From Coix lacryma-jobi var. lacryma-jobi (lineage: Eukaryota; Streptophyta; Magnoliopsida; Poales; Poaceae): 64,000 nucleotides of DNA. The notes beneath the pieces were generated by a model, which was not told the DNA's origin, searched no databases, and saw nothing but the letters and a program-made list of their open reading frames with translations. The number at the start of each line of letters is the position of its first letter. The stretch's first letter is position 1. Shown here in pieces: positions 11,225 to 23,196 of this stretch. Made by a program: the position numbers and the translations under genes. The stretch is from contig CM019824.1 in NCBI GenBank assembly GCA_009763385.1, forward strand, positions 32,742,446 through 32,806,445. The letters are read 5' to 3'.

Positions 11225-11620
11225 CTAGTTGTATTAAATTTGTTTTTTTTTCAAAATCTGCACTTATTTAGTTTCTACTATAAAACTTTTCATCTATCAC
11301 ATTAAATATTTGGACACATATATGAAGTAGTAAACGTAGGCTAAAAAATAACTAATTACACATATTGCGTGTAATTTGCGAGGTAATTTTTTAAGTCTAA
11401 TAAGTTTATGTTTTAATAATATTGTGCTACAGTAAACATGACTATAGTAAACATGTGCTAATGATGGATTAATTAGTCTTAATAAATTTGTTTCACGGTT
11501 TTCCGGTAGAATATAATTTATTTTCTTATTAATTTATTTTTAATAGACTAAATGATTGTCGGAACATTCAATGTGATACATAAAAACTGTTCACACTCTA
11601 ACTAAACAAGGCCTTAGTCT
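11225..11620 (+). mobile_element. MITE-like element, family copy 1
   Basis: This AT-rich non-coding segment contains ATATTTGGACACATATATGA and TTTTTAATAGACTAAA and ends near CTAAACAAGGCC. The same sequence features occur in reverse orientation at about 34,800-35,160. The two share long stretches, so they are copies of one family. Exact ends are not resolved. Confidence 0.6.
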
Positions 11621-12049
11621 TTCCGATATAAATGTTTATGAGGATCGAATTTGTGTGTGTACATGTACATTCATAGAGGTGAGTAGATGCTATTTTACGG
11701 GTGTTGCATCCGTGTAACTCGTAAGCATTAATAACTTATTTTAAACAAATGGATTTTTAGTTTAAAATTGGTTTACAGGACCTATTGTTCATTTGCATTA
11801 TAAATGTCATGGTTAGGAAAACACCACTAGTATTCGTTTATTTGGAATCATGTCCTGCTCACCGTTGGCCCCATAGAGTTAAATGCATGGAGGGTAATCA
11901 AACTTGTAAGCATGTGTCATATAGGACTCTGAACTTTGAAAATACATTTCTCGTCCTCTAAACTTGTTAAATGATACACATATAGACCCCTGAACTATGA
12001 AAATACATTTTTAGCCCTTTAAACTTGTTCAATAGTACAACACAGGGGC

Positions 12050-12059
12050 ATACTTGTCT
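12050..12059. repeat. LINE target-site duplication, left copy
   Basis: CATACTTGTC at 12050-12059 is repeated at 33465-33474. The same word also lies at the corresponding place in the right foldback arm, confirming that the LINE landed inside the left arm. Confidence 0.85.
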
Positions 12060-12750
12060 TTTTTTTTTGAAAGATCTGGAAAACCGGCTTTGTATTATAA
12101 TAAGAGGGGAAGAAAACATAATGTTTGTTTACATGCGTGAGAGGCGCAGCCTAGCACAGGTTCCAACACAAAGGGGTGAAAGGATCTTCCCCCCAACACA
12201 AGACCATGTGAAGCAGGTGTCTCTTATCTCTGAGAAAAGAGCTTGCACTGATTTCCTTGAGTCTCTAAAGATGCCATCGTTTCTTTGCTTCCAGATGCTC
12301 GAGAGTGTTAGGATCGCTAAGGTGTATGCTGTCTTCGAACCGTGATCTATCATGTTCAGGAACCAATTCTCAACATCATCCTCTATTGTCCAGTGGGCTG
12401 TCATCATCCAAATTTCTCTTGAGTATGGACACTCAATGAACAAGTGGTTGGCTGTTTCAAGGCTCCTCTCACATAGAGCACAAAAATAGTTATTTTTCCA
12501 TCCTCGGACTTGTAGGCGTGCTGCAGTTTAAAGCCGGTTTTGCAAAAGAAGCCAAAGGAATACTTTGCATCTCGGCGGTGCCCAAGGTTTCCATATTAGC
12601 TTTGGGAAGTTTGAGAGGACATGTCCCGCAAATTGGATTTTGTAGGCGGAGTTGGCTGAGTACAGTCCAGATCCTTCCAAGATCCATGTTATTTCGTCCT
12701 CCCTCTTATCTTGTAGGTCAAGGCGGCAAGATTGGATCACAATCCACAGT
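12060..12750 (-). pseudogene. 5'-truncated LINE, 3' part (zinc-binding RT C-terminal domain)
   Basis: On the minus strand this encodes the C-terminal region of a plant L1-type pol. It has the zf-RVT signature (SGLYSANSAYKIQF, then an IWKPWAPPRCKVFLWLL block and a CALCERSLETANHLFIECP Cys/His block). A 9-base T run at 12060-12068 is the tail read backwards. The frame has one in-frame TAA just after the LLLQNRL block (near 12528). The rest of the LINE is on the other side of the Copia element at 33046-33464, and the reading frame continues across that insertion. The LINE lacks RT and endonuclease because it is 5'-truncated, so it was dead on arrival. Confidence 0.85.
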
Positions 12751-15290
12751 TGAAAGGTCCTTGTTTGGTTTTGGTAATTGAGTGACAACTTAGGTGGACT
12801 AATATGTGTTTGAAGTGAATTACACAGGTGATTAGTCCACAGGTGATCATGTGTGAGCAACATATGCCATAAAGGAGAAATGGCTTGGAATATGTTGCAA
12901 GGCTCACACATGTGAAGAAGGAGCTTAATGCACATGAAACATGACATGTGGTCATGTGGCTAAGATGGTGAAGATCAAGGCAAGACTTGGCTTGATGGAC
13001 CGGTTGCGAAGGTGAAGGGCAAGTTGGAGGCTTTGAAGCCGTTGGTACCGAGTGTCGGGAGGCTTAAGCAAGACTTGGCGCCGAAGGACCGAAGCGATGG
13101 TGAAGAGCAAGTGACATTAAGATCGATGGACCATGGAGGCCATGTGATGATATGAAGTGGATCATATCATTTGATGATAGGTTGGTGCATGTGTTGCATC
13201 AACACCAAAGGAGATGGAATGGAATGCGCAAGGCAAAGGTATACTTGTAGGGCATTTCATTTCATCGGTCATAGGTGTGTAGAGAAGATTATGACCGGGT
13301 TTAGGATAGATGGCCGTACTATTAAGAGGAGCAAACTTGTTTGCATATCGGTCATCTAGTGCCACTTGAGCGATCTAACTTTGCAATGTTACTAGGATCG
13401 AGTGGCGTGGTAAGTGCAAGTGCTAATCCTTTGGAAAATGATTGTGAAAATGCTAACACACATACACATGATGTTGTACACTTTGTGGTGTTGGCACATT
13501 TGCAAAGGAGAAGTTGTTGGAGAAGAAGTTGTGTTGAAAGGAGCCATGGAGAATTGGGAGAAACTAGTGTAAAGTCCCTCTCCCTCCTGCCGAGCTTGCG
13601 AGGCAGGATTCAGCGGTTTTCGGAGGAGAAGTGTAGTGCTCTGGGAGCATCGGACGCTGGTCCGAGGGGCATCGGACGCTGGGCTGAGCGTCCGATGGCT
13701 AACCCTAGTTGAAGTTAGATGTTGAAGAAGCATCGGACGCTGAGGAAGCACTGTTGCAGAGTCCGATGCAGGTGACGTGGCACGAGCGTGCTTTCCAGGG
13801 AGCATCGGACGCTGGCCTGCGTCCGATGTGGAACCATTAGACGCATCCGATGTGTTTCTGCCCTCTCTGGAACCTCTCTGGTGTGTCATCGGACGCTGGG
13901 GTCGAGCGTCCGATGCTAGAGCCTCGGTGCGTCCGGTGGAGGGCGATCTTGCACAGAATTGAGCAGAGGCATCAGAGCGTCCGATGCTAGGCATCGGCGC
14001 GTCCGATGCCACTTTATCTGGCGCGCGAAGGATTATAGCCGTTGGGATCGCTCGGCCGAAGTTGAACGTGGGGGACACGTGGCGAGCATCCGTGCATCAG
14101 ACGCTGGCCTGAGCGTCCGATGGTCCCATGTGGAGCGTCAGATGCTAGCGCAGTTTGCCCAGTGAAGGGGCAACGACTAGTTAGCCCTTGGGGCTATAAA
14201 TAGCGTTGGTAACCAGCCTTGGGCTGGTGGTTGAGCACTCCAAAGCCTTGGTGGCTTGTGTGGATGTGCTTGGGAGCCCTCTAACTCGCTTATGCTTGCT
14301 AGTGTGCGAATCGATAGCGAGTGAGTGATCGCTAGTGCGTTGCATTGAGAGATTGCTTCGAGTGGCACTAGGTGATCGTGTTGCAAGCCGGTGGTGCTTG
14401 TTACTCTTGGAGGTTTCCACCTCCTAGATGGCTTGGTGGTTGTGTCTCCGTCGTGAAGCCCGCAAGAAGTTTGTGCGTGGCTCCGGAGAAGACTTTGTGA
14501 GGGGCATTGTGCTCGCCCCGCGGGGATCGCGAAGAGCAACTCTAGTGGATTGCGCGTGTCATTGAGTTACCCTCACTTGTGGGTGAGTTCTTGCGGCGCT
14601 CGAGTGTCGAGCTAGGTGTGGTGCCTATTAGCCGCCGAACTACCAAAGTGTGTGGTCGACACAACGGGGACTAGCTTGGTGGCAACCAAGTGAACCTCGG
14701 GATAAAATCACCGTGTCAACATTGTCTATATCTTCTCGGTGGTTTGCTATCTCCATACACAAGCTTGTATTTACTTTCATATATATTGTGCTTGTGTAGT
14801 TGCTCTTGTAATTAGTTAGCTTGTGTAGCTTGCTAGTTATCTTCCTTGCTTGTGTAGCATAGAAGTTGATCCCGTGAGTGACTAGTTGACTTGTAGTCTT
14901 GCTAGTCACATTGCTTAGTTTGTGTAGCTAAGTTGAGCTCTCTAATTTGGCTTGTGTAGCCTTGTTATTGAGCATTGCTAGTGAGCTTAGGCTTTGTGCT
15001 TTTTGCTTAGTGGCATGTGTAGGAGCTCCCCGGTTGATTGAGTACTAGTTGCTTAGGTTTGTGTAACCTTGCAAGCTAGAATTGTTTAGGTGAGCTCTAG
15101 CTAGCCCGACACCTTATTTGCTTTGTTTAGGTTCTTTTGTAAGGTGTCATAGAGTATAAGTAGAGGGGTGTAGTCTTGGCTAGACCGATAGTTTTAATTC
15201 CGCATCTGTTTCGGTTAGCCGCTCCGAGTAAGATTATTTTTAGAAAAGGACTATTCACCCCCCGCTCTAGTCCGCCATCTCGACCCTTCA
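12751..15290 (+). repeat. 5' LTR of the Copia element
   Basis: This is 2540 bp, starting TGAAAGGTCC and ending GACCCTTCA (TG...CA). A TATAAATAG box lies at 14195-14203. Upstream of it, 13648-14140 carries an array of CATCGGACGC / GCGTCCGATG words in both orientations. The LTR is highly similar to the 3' LTR. Differences are concentrated as indels in that array. Confidence 0.95.
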
Positions 15291-15292
15291 AG

Positions 15293-15307
15293 TGGTATCA
15301 GAGCTAG
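15293..15307 (+). other. Primer-binding site, initiator tRNA-Met type
   Basis: TGGTATCAGAGCTAG begins two bases after the 5' LTR. TGGTATCAGAGC is the usual plant retroelement sequence complementary to the 3' end of initiator tRNA-Met. Confidence 0.9.
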
Positions 15308-15341
15308 GTCTCTCATTTGTGGTCTTTACCGACCCGAGAGG

Positions 15342-17297
15342 ATGGCGACTTATAGGCTAGGCATTGATTGTCCACACATTTTTGATGGCACTCACTTTAC
15401 ACAATGGAAAACTTGGAGGATGTGTAATTTCAAGTTTATTTGCCCTCAAATGTGGTGGATCATAGATGTAGGCTTTTCTCATGTGTTGGATGAAAAGAAT
15501 CTGACTCAAGCACAAGAGAAATGCCTAGATCTCGAGTGCCAAGCTACTAACATCATTTTTAGATCTTTGCATGATGATATCTTTAGTGAGATCATGGATA
15601 TGAAGTCCTCCCATCACATGTGGAAGTTCCTCAACGACAAGTATGGGAGTTCTCCAAATGATGATGATGTTAGTGAGCCCAAGGAAGAGGCACATGAGGG
15701 TGTTGAGCATGACCACAACATGATAGTTGTGGAGGATTGCTCCACCTCATGGTCAAGTGATGATGATGATGATCAATCCACAAGATCACTTGACAAGGAT
15801 GACGGCTATGAGAGTGATGTCTCTACAAGCTCTCCATCTACACCACATTGCTTCATGTCACATGGTGACACCAAGATATCATTTGCAAATGTGGTTGTTG
15901 ATTGTGATAATCCAAACTTTGAGCTTGTGTGTAGACTCACCAAAGCTTTAGAAAATGAGATGTCTAAAACAATGAAATTGACAAAAGAAAACTCATTTCT
16001 AAAGAATGCATGTGAACAACAAAAGCATCTACTTTATGTAATTACTTGTTCACATGATGAGCTTAAATTGACTCATGAGGAATTTAGTGTTGCTCATGAT
16101 AACTTGGTACAAGACCATGCTTTTCTCACTAAGAAGCTTTCTAATGTAGAAACTAAAACTAGTGAGAGCTCATCATTTGGGTCAAGTGATCAATCACATA
16201 TTTGTGCTAACCCATGTGATGTAGAGAAAAAGCATGTATCCACCTCTTGTGATGATTTATTATCTATGCCATGTCCTTCACATATAGATGCTTGTTCTAC
16301 TTATATGTCTTGTGAGACTAACATTTTGAAGGAGAACAATGAGCTCAAAAGAGAAGTGAAGAATTTGAGCAACAAATTAGAGAGGTGCTACAACTCCAAA
16401 GTCACCTTTGAGCACATGTTGAAGAATCAAAAGAGCTATAGTGACAAGAGTGGCATTGGCTTCAACAAGAGCAAGATCAAAGGCAAAAGATGGGGAAAGA
16501 AGAAATATGAAAGAGAGATGAAAAAGCAAGAACAAGAGAAGCTATCTCATTTCATGTGCTATCGGTGCCATGAGATGGGACATCTTGCAAATGCTTGCCC
16601 CAACAAGGAGAAGCTCAAGTTGAAGAAGGAAGAAGAGAGGCTCAAGCATGTCAAATGCTTCAAGTGTCGCACTAGAGGACATCTCACCTCTATGTGCCCA
16701 ACCAAGCAATTGGTGAAGCAACAAGATGAGCCTCAACCAAAGCCACAAGTTGAACAAGAAAAGAAGCCCCAAGATCAAGTCAAGATCAACCGTGATGGTG
16801 GTGACTTGATAAAGAAGAAGAAGAAAACAAGAAGGGGTGGAAGAGCAAGGCATCCAACTCACATTCAAGATGCCAAGATGATGATGAGCAAGAATGAAGA
16901 AAAGAAGAAAGATTTGGCTCACATCAAGTGCTACAAATGTGATGATATGGGACACTTTGCCTCGAAGTGTCCTAACAAGCTTGAGAAGAAGGATCAAGCA
17001 ACTCATGAGAGGCAAGGCAATGAGAAGCAACAAATGAGCAAGGAAGAGAAGGCTCAATCAAAGAGAAGTTGCTACTCATGCCGGGAAAGGGGACACATGG
17101 CAAATTCATGTCCCCTAGGTAACACTTCTAAGCCTATTTCAATTGATAATAATATTGTGCTTAGAAAGGATGAAAATGGTACCTCTAAGGCTACTATTGC
17201 AACTCATCCCGTTATTCATACTAAGGCATTGCCTAAGTATGTTGCTCCTAACTTTAGAGGACCCAAACTAGTTTGGGTACCATCAAAAAGTGGATGA
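15342..17297 (+). CDS. Copia-type Gag with four CCHC zinc knuckles
   Basis: This intact frame of 651 residues starts at ATG 15342, just downstream of the primer site. The N-terminal 110 residues resemble the UBN2-type capsid region of plant Copia elements (ITH-like DGTHFTQWKTWRM; FLNDKYGSS). A Ser/Asp-rich acidic stretch (about 105-175) and a predicted coiled-coil region (about 200-350) follow. Four zinc knuckles start at Cys406 (CYRCHEMGHLANAC), Cys439 (CFKCRTRGHLTSMC), Cys530 (CYKCDDMGHFASKC) and Cys577 (CYSCRERGHMANSC), separated by Lys/Glu-rich linkers. The role is to package RNA in a cytoplasmic particle. A Copia Gag normally has one knuckle, so four is unusual. No pol follows. Confidence 0.9.
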   Translation: MATYRLGIDCPHIFDGTHFTQWKTWRMCNFKFICPQMWWIIDVGFSHVLDEKNLTQAQEKCLDLECQATNIIFRSLHDDIFSEIMDMKSSHHMWKFLNDKYGSSPNDDDVSEPKEEAHEGVEHDHNMIVVEDCSTSWSSDDDDDQSTRSLDKDDGYESDVSTSSPSTPHCFMSHGDTKISFANVVVDCDNPNFELVCRLTKALENEMSKTMKLTKENSFLKNACEQQKHLLYVITCSHDELKLTHEEFSVAHDNLVQDHAFLTKKLSNVETKTSESSSFGSSDQSHICANPCDVEKKHVSTSCDDLLSMPCPSHIDACSTYMSCETNILKENNELKREVKNLSNKLERCYNSKVTFEHMLKNQKSYSDKSGIGFNKSKIKGKRWGKKKYEREMKKQEQEKLSHFMCYRCHEMGHLANACPNKEKLKLKKEEERLKHVKCFKCRTRGHLTSMCPTKQLVKQQDEPQPKPQVEQEKKPQDQVKINRDGGDLIKKKKKTRRGGRARHPTHIQDAKMMMSKNEEKKKDLAHIKCYKCDDMGHFASKCPNKLEKKDQATHERQGNEKQQMSKEEKAQSKRSCYSCRERGHMANSCPLGNTSKPISIDNNIVLRKDENGTSKATIATHPVIHTKALPKYVAPNFRGPKLVWVPSKSG

Positions 17298-19209
17298 ATG
17301 TGTGTAGGTACCTTGGCATTGGAGACTTGATTCAATTGATTTCATATTGTTCATCATATGATTGAGTCAAGTAATGGAGCTTAGTGTTATTCTCAAACCC
17401 AATGCCAAGACAAAAGAGTGAAGTCCAAGTGCTACAACGAACAAGTGCAAAAGATCAAGTTGTGGTGGTTGATTGGATATATTTGAAGGCTTGCAAATGG
17501 TAGATGAAGAAGCTTGCTATTTCATGATCATCAGCTACTAAGGTATATCTATAATTGATCATGTTCTTTTAGATGCATATGAGATGATTGAATTGGATAT
17601 ATATGCATATGTTGCTTGCTATAAGATGATTGAATGGATTTGATGATTAGTGATCAAAATTGAGTTAGTTTGAATGGATATGTTCATGAGACTTCTTTTA
17701 GTAAGTGATTTGAATGGATATATGTCTTGTGAAGAGTATTCAAACAAGTTAGCCCAAGTTTGATTCAAATTGATTGAGTATAGCTCAATTGCTCAAAGTT
17801 GTTCAATATTGCAAAATCTGAGTGAGCTGAGAAGATAGCCATGTTTGAGTGATCAAATCTTTTTGGATTGGCTTGAAATTTGGTACACATGCTCTACACT
17901 TATGATATTAGTTTCTATGAAAATCTCATGATGATTGGATAAGTGAAGCTTTGGTTATGGAGTGGATCTTATCAACACATGTGCAGCAGTTTTCAGCATG
18001 TAGTAGTTTAGAAAGAATTGAAATCTGGTAGCAATCTAGAAAGCCAATGAAACTCAAATTTTTATGGCTGCTAGAACTCTTAGAGAAGCACATCTCCACC
18101 AAATTTCATGGTCATTGGACTTATATTGTGGGAGATATGAATGTTTCTTTGAGAAGGACAGAATCTGCCAGAAAGTGACAGTTATTGGATTAATCTAGAG
18201 TCACTTTGATTGAAAGGCCCTCAAGTTGGAATCATTTTTATAAGTGGTTGAGAGTCCTATGCTTGGTTTTGAGATGAGCTAGAAGTATGACAAAGATGTG
18301 ATCAACACCAACATCAAGATGAAGAGAAAGATCAAATCCTAGTATCAATTGAAGATCATTTGGAAGAAAGAAAAGGACTCAAAGAAGGAAGAGTTGAACT
18401 CAGGCAATCATGCAAGAAACTTTCATCATGATGAGTTCACCATTGGATCAATCAAATAAAGGTCAATTCAAGTGAGTATCAAGGATGGTTCTTTGGAGAG
18501 AGGTCACTTCTCCCTTTTGTAGGGGCTTGCCGCCTTTGGTAGGTTAACCAAGCAAGGCTTGGAAGGCTAACATGGAAGTGGTGATCTAAAGTATCATTGG
18601 AGATGCTTAGTTGAAGAAATCAAAAGGGTTGATCAAGAAAGGAAGCAACACCCAAAAGAGAGCAAAATCTTAAAGCATTCAAGTGGTATTTACTATTGAT
18701 ATAAACAAATGGTATTCATATGCAAGCTATAATCAAATAAAGAAGCAAGCCAACCACAACATCGAGCTAGTACACTTGTTCATATGGGTGAAGATTTGTT
18801 CTATCAATTGGTATCTATTGGTCTTCACCATGGACTTCACATTGCTATTTGGAGCTTAATTGGAATCAAAATTACTATCCTCTACTCCAAGATAGCAAAG
18901 GTATCATTGTAATGTGCATGATCATTTCATCCCTTACTAGTATACGGTTAGTGCATATAGTACGTGCTTAATAGGATCATGCATAACAAATGAAAAGTTT
19001 AAATTCATAGCCTACCACTATTGCTTGATTGATTATATGATCTAGTGGTTAGTATATGAGTTTGTTCATGAGCTAGTGAACCCAAGTACTTGATCTAGAA
19101 GATGAGCATTCAAGTGTCTAATTCAACGTGAGTAAGATAACCATTAAAAGATGTGTGAAGAAGCTTACTCTAGAGCAAACCGAGTTAGATATCTTATGCA
19201 AAGTTTAAT
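17298..19209 (+). other. Non-coding internal region of the Copia element
   Basis: About 1.9 kb of AT-rich sequence where pol would be expected. There are no frames of interest. Scattered TGGTAT phrases (for example near 18685 and 18810) resemble partial copies of the primer-site word. The next 5 bases (19210-19214, AGTTC) are the Gypsy target site. Confidence 0.6.
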
Positions 19210-19214
19210 AGTTC

Positions 19215-20750
19215 TGTTGACGCAAAACGTGACACTCTGCGCCAGGCACACAGCAAGCCGAACGAGGCTGTCTTCAATCGGGTGCCCGGAGTATTCTGAA
19301 TCCGGAAGCGTGCCAGTCGGTTTGACCTGAAAACCAACAAGGGATAAAAATATGAGAATACCTTGGAACCTGCTGGATGAGACCAGACAGTTCCACATGT
19401 ACGGCTTCGAAAGCCAATCATGACGGCACACAACTATAAAAGCTGTTTGTCGAAACAAGTTTATAATGTCATTCGGCAAATATAAAGATGGAGCTTATAA
19501 ACACGTTGAATGCCGAAACATGAATAACAAAAGGATAAAAGGGCAAATTGTAAATATAAATCTGTCCAAATAACATATGCATAGGCCAATCCAACTAATC
19601 TGCCGCACGTTTAGCCTTCATAAACCCGTCAAGTGTAAACTCAAGCAAAGATAATCCACCGCATGATACCACTTGCTATGAGTCCACACCACTCCTTATA
19701 ATTAGATTAATCCACCGCATGATACGATCTAATTATAAGAAGCTAGAAGCATACGTATATCTGAACAGATCTATAAAAACTCATTACTCATGTAAGCTTT
19801 AACCAGAATCGGCAAACTAGCCGAACTGGGGTCCATGAAGAAGGAACATACAAGCAAAGCATGATTAAACTAATCTAAAACCTGCACCTGCTACACGGTA
19901 CCCAGCTCTATCAGAGTCTAAACATGGTCGACATGCATGAACCCACAACATGTAACAATCTGGATTGAAAGTTAATTCGGCCATTACGATCTTATGATTA
20001 ACAAAGCACAAGTAAACTCGTGCAGCAAGGCCGAACAAAGATCAATCTAGATTGGGCAAAGAGTGTTATAGGAATCAAATAAATGAAACATATAACACAT
20101 GATAACTTAATGAATCTATTAGATCTGCCAAATCTAATAGAGCCGATAACTATCTTTACTCATGACTTAATCCGCCGCACGATACAAGGCATAAGCAAAA
20201 ACTTCCCGTCATAAGCTTAAATCCGCCGCACGATACTAAGCTTAACATACGAGACTACTTGCATCATATCTAAATCCACTGCATGATACTAGACATGATA
20301 GCAAGGTTGTCGGTACTTACGGAGGTCGACAGATCGATGATTTCTCTCGAAGAACTCGACGACACGACTTGAGGACTCGAAAGATGGCGCGGGGCCGGTT
20401 GTATTGATATGGTTGTGAACAGTTTTACAATGGTCGAGGGCTTATATTTATACCCTGGACGAAACACGAATCCTAGACGATTACGACTAAAAATAAGGAA
20501 AGATATAAATCATATTCCTAATTCTTTCGGCGCCTTCCATCGTCACGCGTCTTCTCGTGCAAGCCAGCTTTACCTGTATCATCCATTTTCCCGAATGGGG
20601 CCACTGCTTCACGAAGTAGCCGACCGCGCAAGCATTCACCGAAAGTCTTGAGGACCCAATAGCCGTCTGAAGGTTTGCCGAATTCCTCTCTTCTCTGCTG
20701 GCTGGACCCTCCTGTCATATCCTCATGTGTGCGAAAATCTGGTGTTAACA
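19215..20750 (-). repeat. Gypsy 3' LTR (copy A)
   Basis: This is 1536 bp, TG...CA on the minus strand (starts TGTTAACACC, ends GCGTCAACA). A minus-strand TATA box TATAAATATAAG lies at 20441-20452. It contains five copies of AATCCRCYGCAYGATAC at 19653, 19709, 20169, 20220 and 20273. It differs from copies B and C at shared positions, including a 7-bp length difference near 20270. Confidence 0.95.
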
Positions 20751-21001
20751 CATACCCCCTAATTTTGGGATAAATGTTTCTTCCAAAATTCCTTTTTCCT
20801 TTTCACACTGACGTGGAACCCCCAGAAGCATCCGTATTCACTCGCCATAATTACCGTACCAGCCGATTCGTCTCCCTATGCACTTGGGATCTTTTAAACT
20901 CCCCCTTTCACTTTATTTCGGCGTGTGTTTCTTGACCTCTCCTGCTTCGTTTGCAAACCAGAAAACCTTCTTCTCTCTTGCTACTCCAATTCAACTAGAA
21001 G

Positions 21002-23196
21002 ATGTCTTCTCAGGCGAGCCGCCATAGCCTCGAGTTCGGTGCCTCCAGTACCTCCAAGAGAAGGTTACCCCCTAATTGCTTTTGCTTGATGATGAAGCAG
21101 TTGCCCTCACATTGTCGTTCTTGTTTAGGATGGTCGATGATGATTTTCCCGAGGTCCTGACTCGGAAGGTCACGGATCTTCAATTTGATCTAGAAAGGAG
21201 GAATCGGGAGATCACCCGAATTGCTCAAGAACGTTGTTGACGCAAAACGTGACACTCTGCGCCAGGCACACAACAAGACGAACGAGGCTGGCTTCAATCG
21301 GGTGCCCGGAGTATTATGAATCCGGAAGCGTGCCAGTCGGTTTGACCTGAAAACCAACAAGGGATAAAAATATGAGAATACCTTGGAACCTGCTGGATGA
21401 GACCAGATAGTTCCACATGTACGGCTTCGAAAGCCAATCATGACGGCACACAGCTATAAAAGCTGTTTGTCGAAACAAGTTTATAATGTCATTCGGCAAA
21501 TATAAAGATGGAGCTTATAAACACGTTGATTGCCGAAACATGAATAATAAAAGGATAAAAGGGCAAATTGTAAATATAAATCTGTCCAAATAACATATGC
21601 ATAGGCCAATCCAACTAATCTGCCGCACGTTTAGCCTTCATAAACTCGTCAAGTGTAAACTCAAGCAAAGCAAATCCACCGCATGATACCACTTGCTTTG
21701 AGTCCACACCACTCCTTATAATTAGATTAATCCACCGCATGATACGATCTAATTATAAGAAGCTAGAGGCATACGTATATCTGAACAGATCTATAAAAAC
21801 TCATTACTCATGTAAGCTTTAACCAGAATCGGCAAACTAGCCGAACTGGGGTCCATGAAGAAGGAACATACAAGCAAAGCATGATTAAACTAATCTAAAA
21901 CCTGCACCTGCCGCACTGTACCCAGCTCTATCAGAGCCTAAACATGGTCGACATGCATGAACCCACAACATGTAACAATCTGGATTGAAAGTTAATTCGG
22001 CCATTATGATCTTATGATTAACAAAGCACAAGTAAACTCGTGCAGCAAGGCCGAACAAAGATCAATCTAGATTGGGCAAAGAGTGTTATAGAAATCAAAT
22101 AAATGAAACATATAACACATGATAACTTAATGAATCTATTAGATCTGCCAAATCTAACAGAGCCGATAACTATCTTTACTCATGTCTTAATCCGCCGCAC
22201 GATACAAGGCATAAGCAAAAACTTCCCGTCATAAGCTTAAATCCGCCGCACGATACTAAGCTTAACATACGAGACTACTTGCATCATATCACCGCATGAT
22301 ACTAGACATGATAGCAAGGTTGCCGGTACTTACGGAGGTCGACGGATCGATGATTCCTCTCGAAGAACTCGACGACACGACTTAAGGACTCGAAAGATGG
22401 CGCGGGGCCGGTTGTATTGATATGGTTGTGAACAGTTTTACAATGGTCGAGGGCTTATATTTATACCCTGGACGAAACACGAATCCTAGACGATTACGAC
22501 TAAAAATAAGGAAAGATATAAATCATATTCCTAATTCTTTCGGCGCCTTCCATCGTCACGCGTCTTCTCGTGCAAGCCGGCTTTACCTGTTTCATCCATT
22601 TTCCCGAATGGGGCCACTGCTTCACGAAGTAGCCGACCGCGCAAGCATTCACCGAAAGTCTTGAGGACCCAATAGCCGTCTGAAGGTTTGCCGAATTCCT
22701 CTCTTCTCTGCTGGCTGGACCCTCCTGTCATATCCTCATGTGTGCGAAAATCTGGTGTTAACAAACGTGATGCCGCTCGGGAGCAGGCCATTGGTAAGTA
22801 TCTTTCCACTGTCCTTTTTCTATTCCTTTTTCCTGCTTTTATTGATCCTTCCTCCTCTTAGCTTTGGAGGCCAAGCTTCATTCCCTCGAAGCTGCCATTG
22901 CCAATCTTGCTGTCACAGCCAACGTGCCAGGCACGACGGCTCTGAGGCGGGTAAACGAGGTCAACCGGGTTCTCCCCGACATCTCCAGGGCTGGCATGGG
23001 TTACGGTGCAGCACTCGCCTTCAACGCTGTTCGGATCCACTCCGGTGCTGACTACCGTCACTTCGACGTTTGCGAGCGAGGACTAGAATTCAGGGTGGCA
23101 CACTCTGTTGATGACATGAAAGAAGCTGGAACAGATCTGGCCGACTCCTTTGACTTTGATCTCCCGATTAGGAATAGAATAGAATGGACGAACTAA
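21002..23196 (+). pseudogene. Spliced antisense gene inside the Gypsy element, interrupted by a solo LTR
   Basis: This lies on the strand opposite gag-pro. Exon A is 21002-21063 (ATG TCT TCT CAG...), with donor GTTACC. Exon B starts at 21129 after TTGTTTAG and is split by the solo LTR, resuming at 22769 and ending at 22793 before GTAAGT. Exon C is 22862-23196 after CTCTTAG, ending TAA. Phases agree at both introns, giving 175 residues with a charged coiled-coil-like middle (LERRNREITRIAQER) and no domain I can name. Tat-lineage elements such as maize Grande are known to carry antisense accessory genes, and this looks like such a gene. Its function is unknown. The LTR insertion would now disrupt it. 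Confidence 0.7.
21235..22763 (-). mobile_element. Solo LTR of the same Gypsy family (copy B)
   Basis: This is 1529 bp and almost identical to copies A and C, with its own target duplication AACGT at 21230-21234 and 22764-22768. Only one LTR remains, so the inserted element was removed by LTR-LTR recombination. It sits inside the second exon of the antisense gene, which reads in frame when the solo LTR and one AACGT are removed. Confidence 0.93.

Noticed and set aside
15293..15307. tRNA gene remnant
   Set aside because: It is a primer-binding site next to an LTR; no cloverleaf surrounds it.
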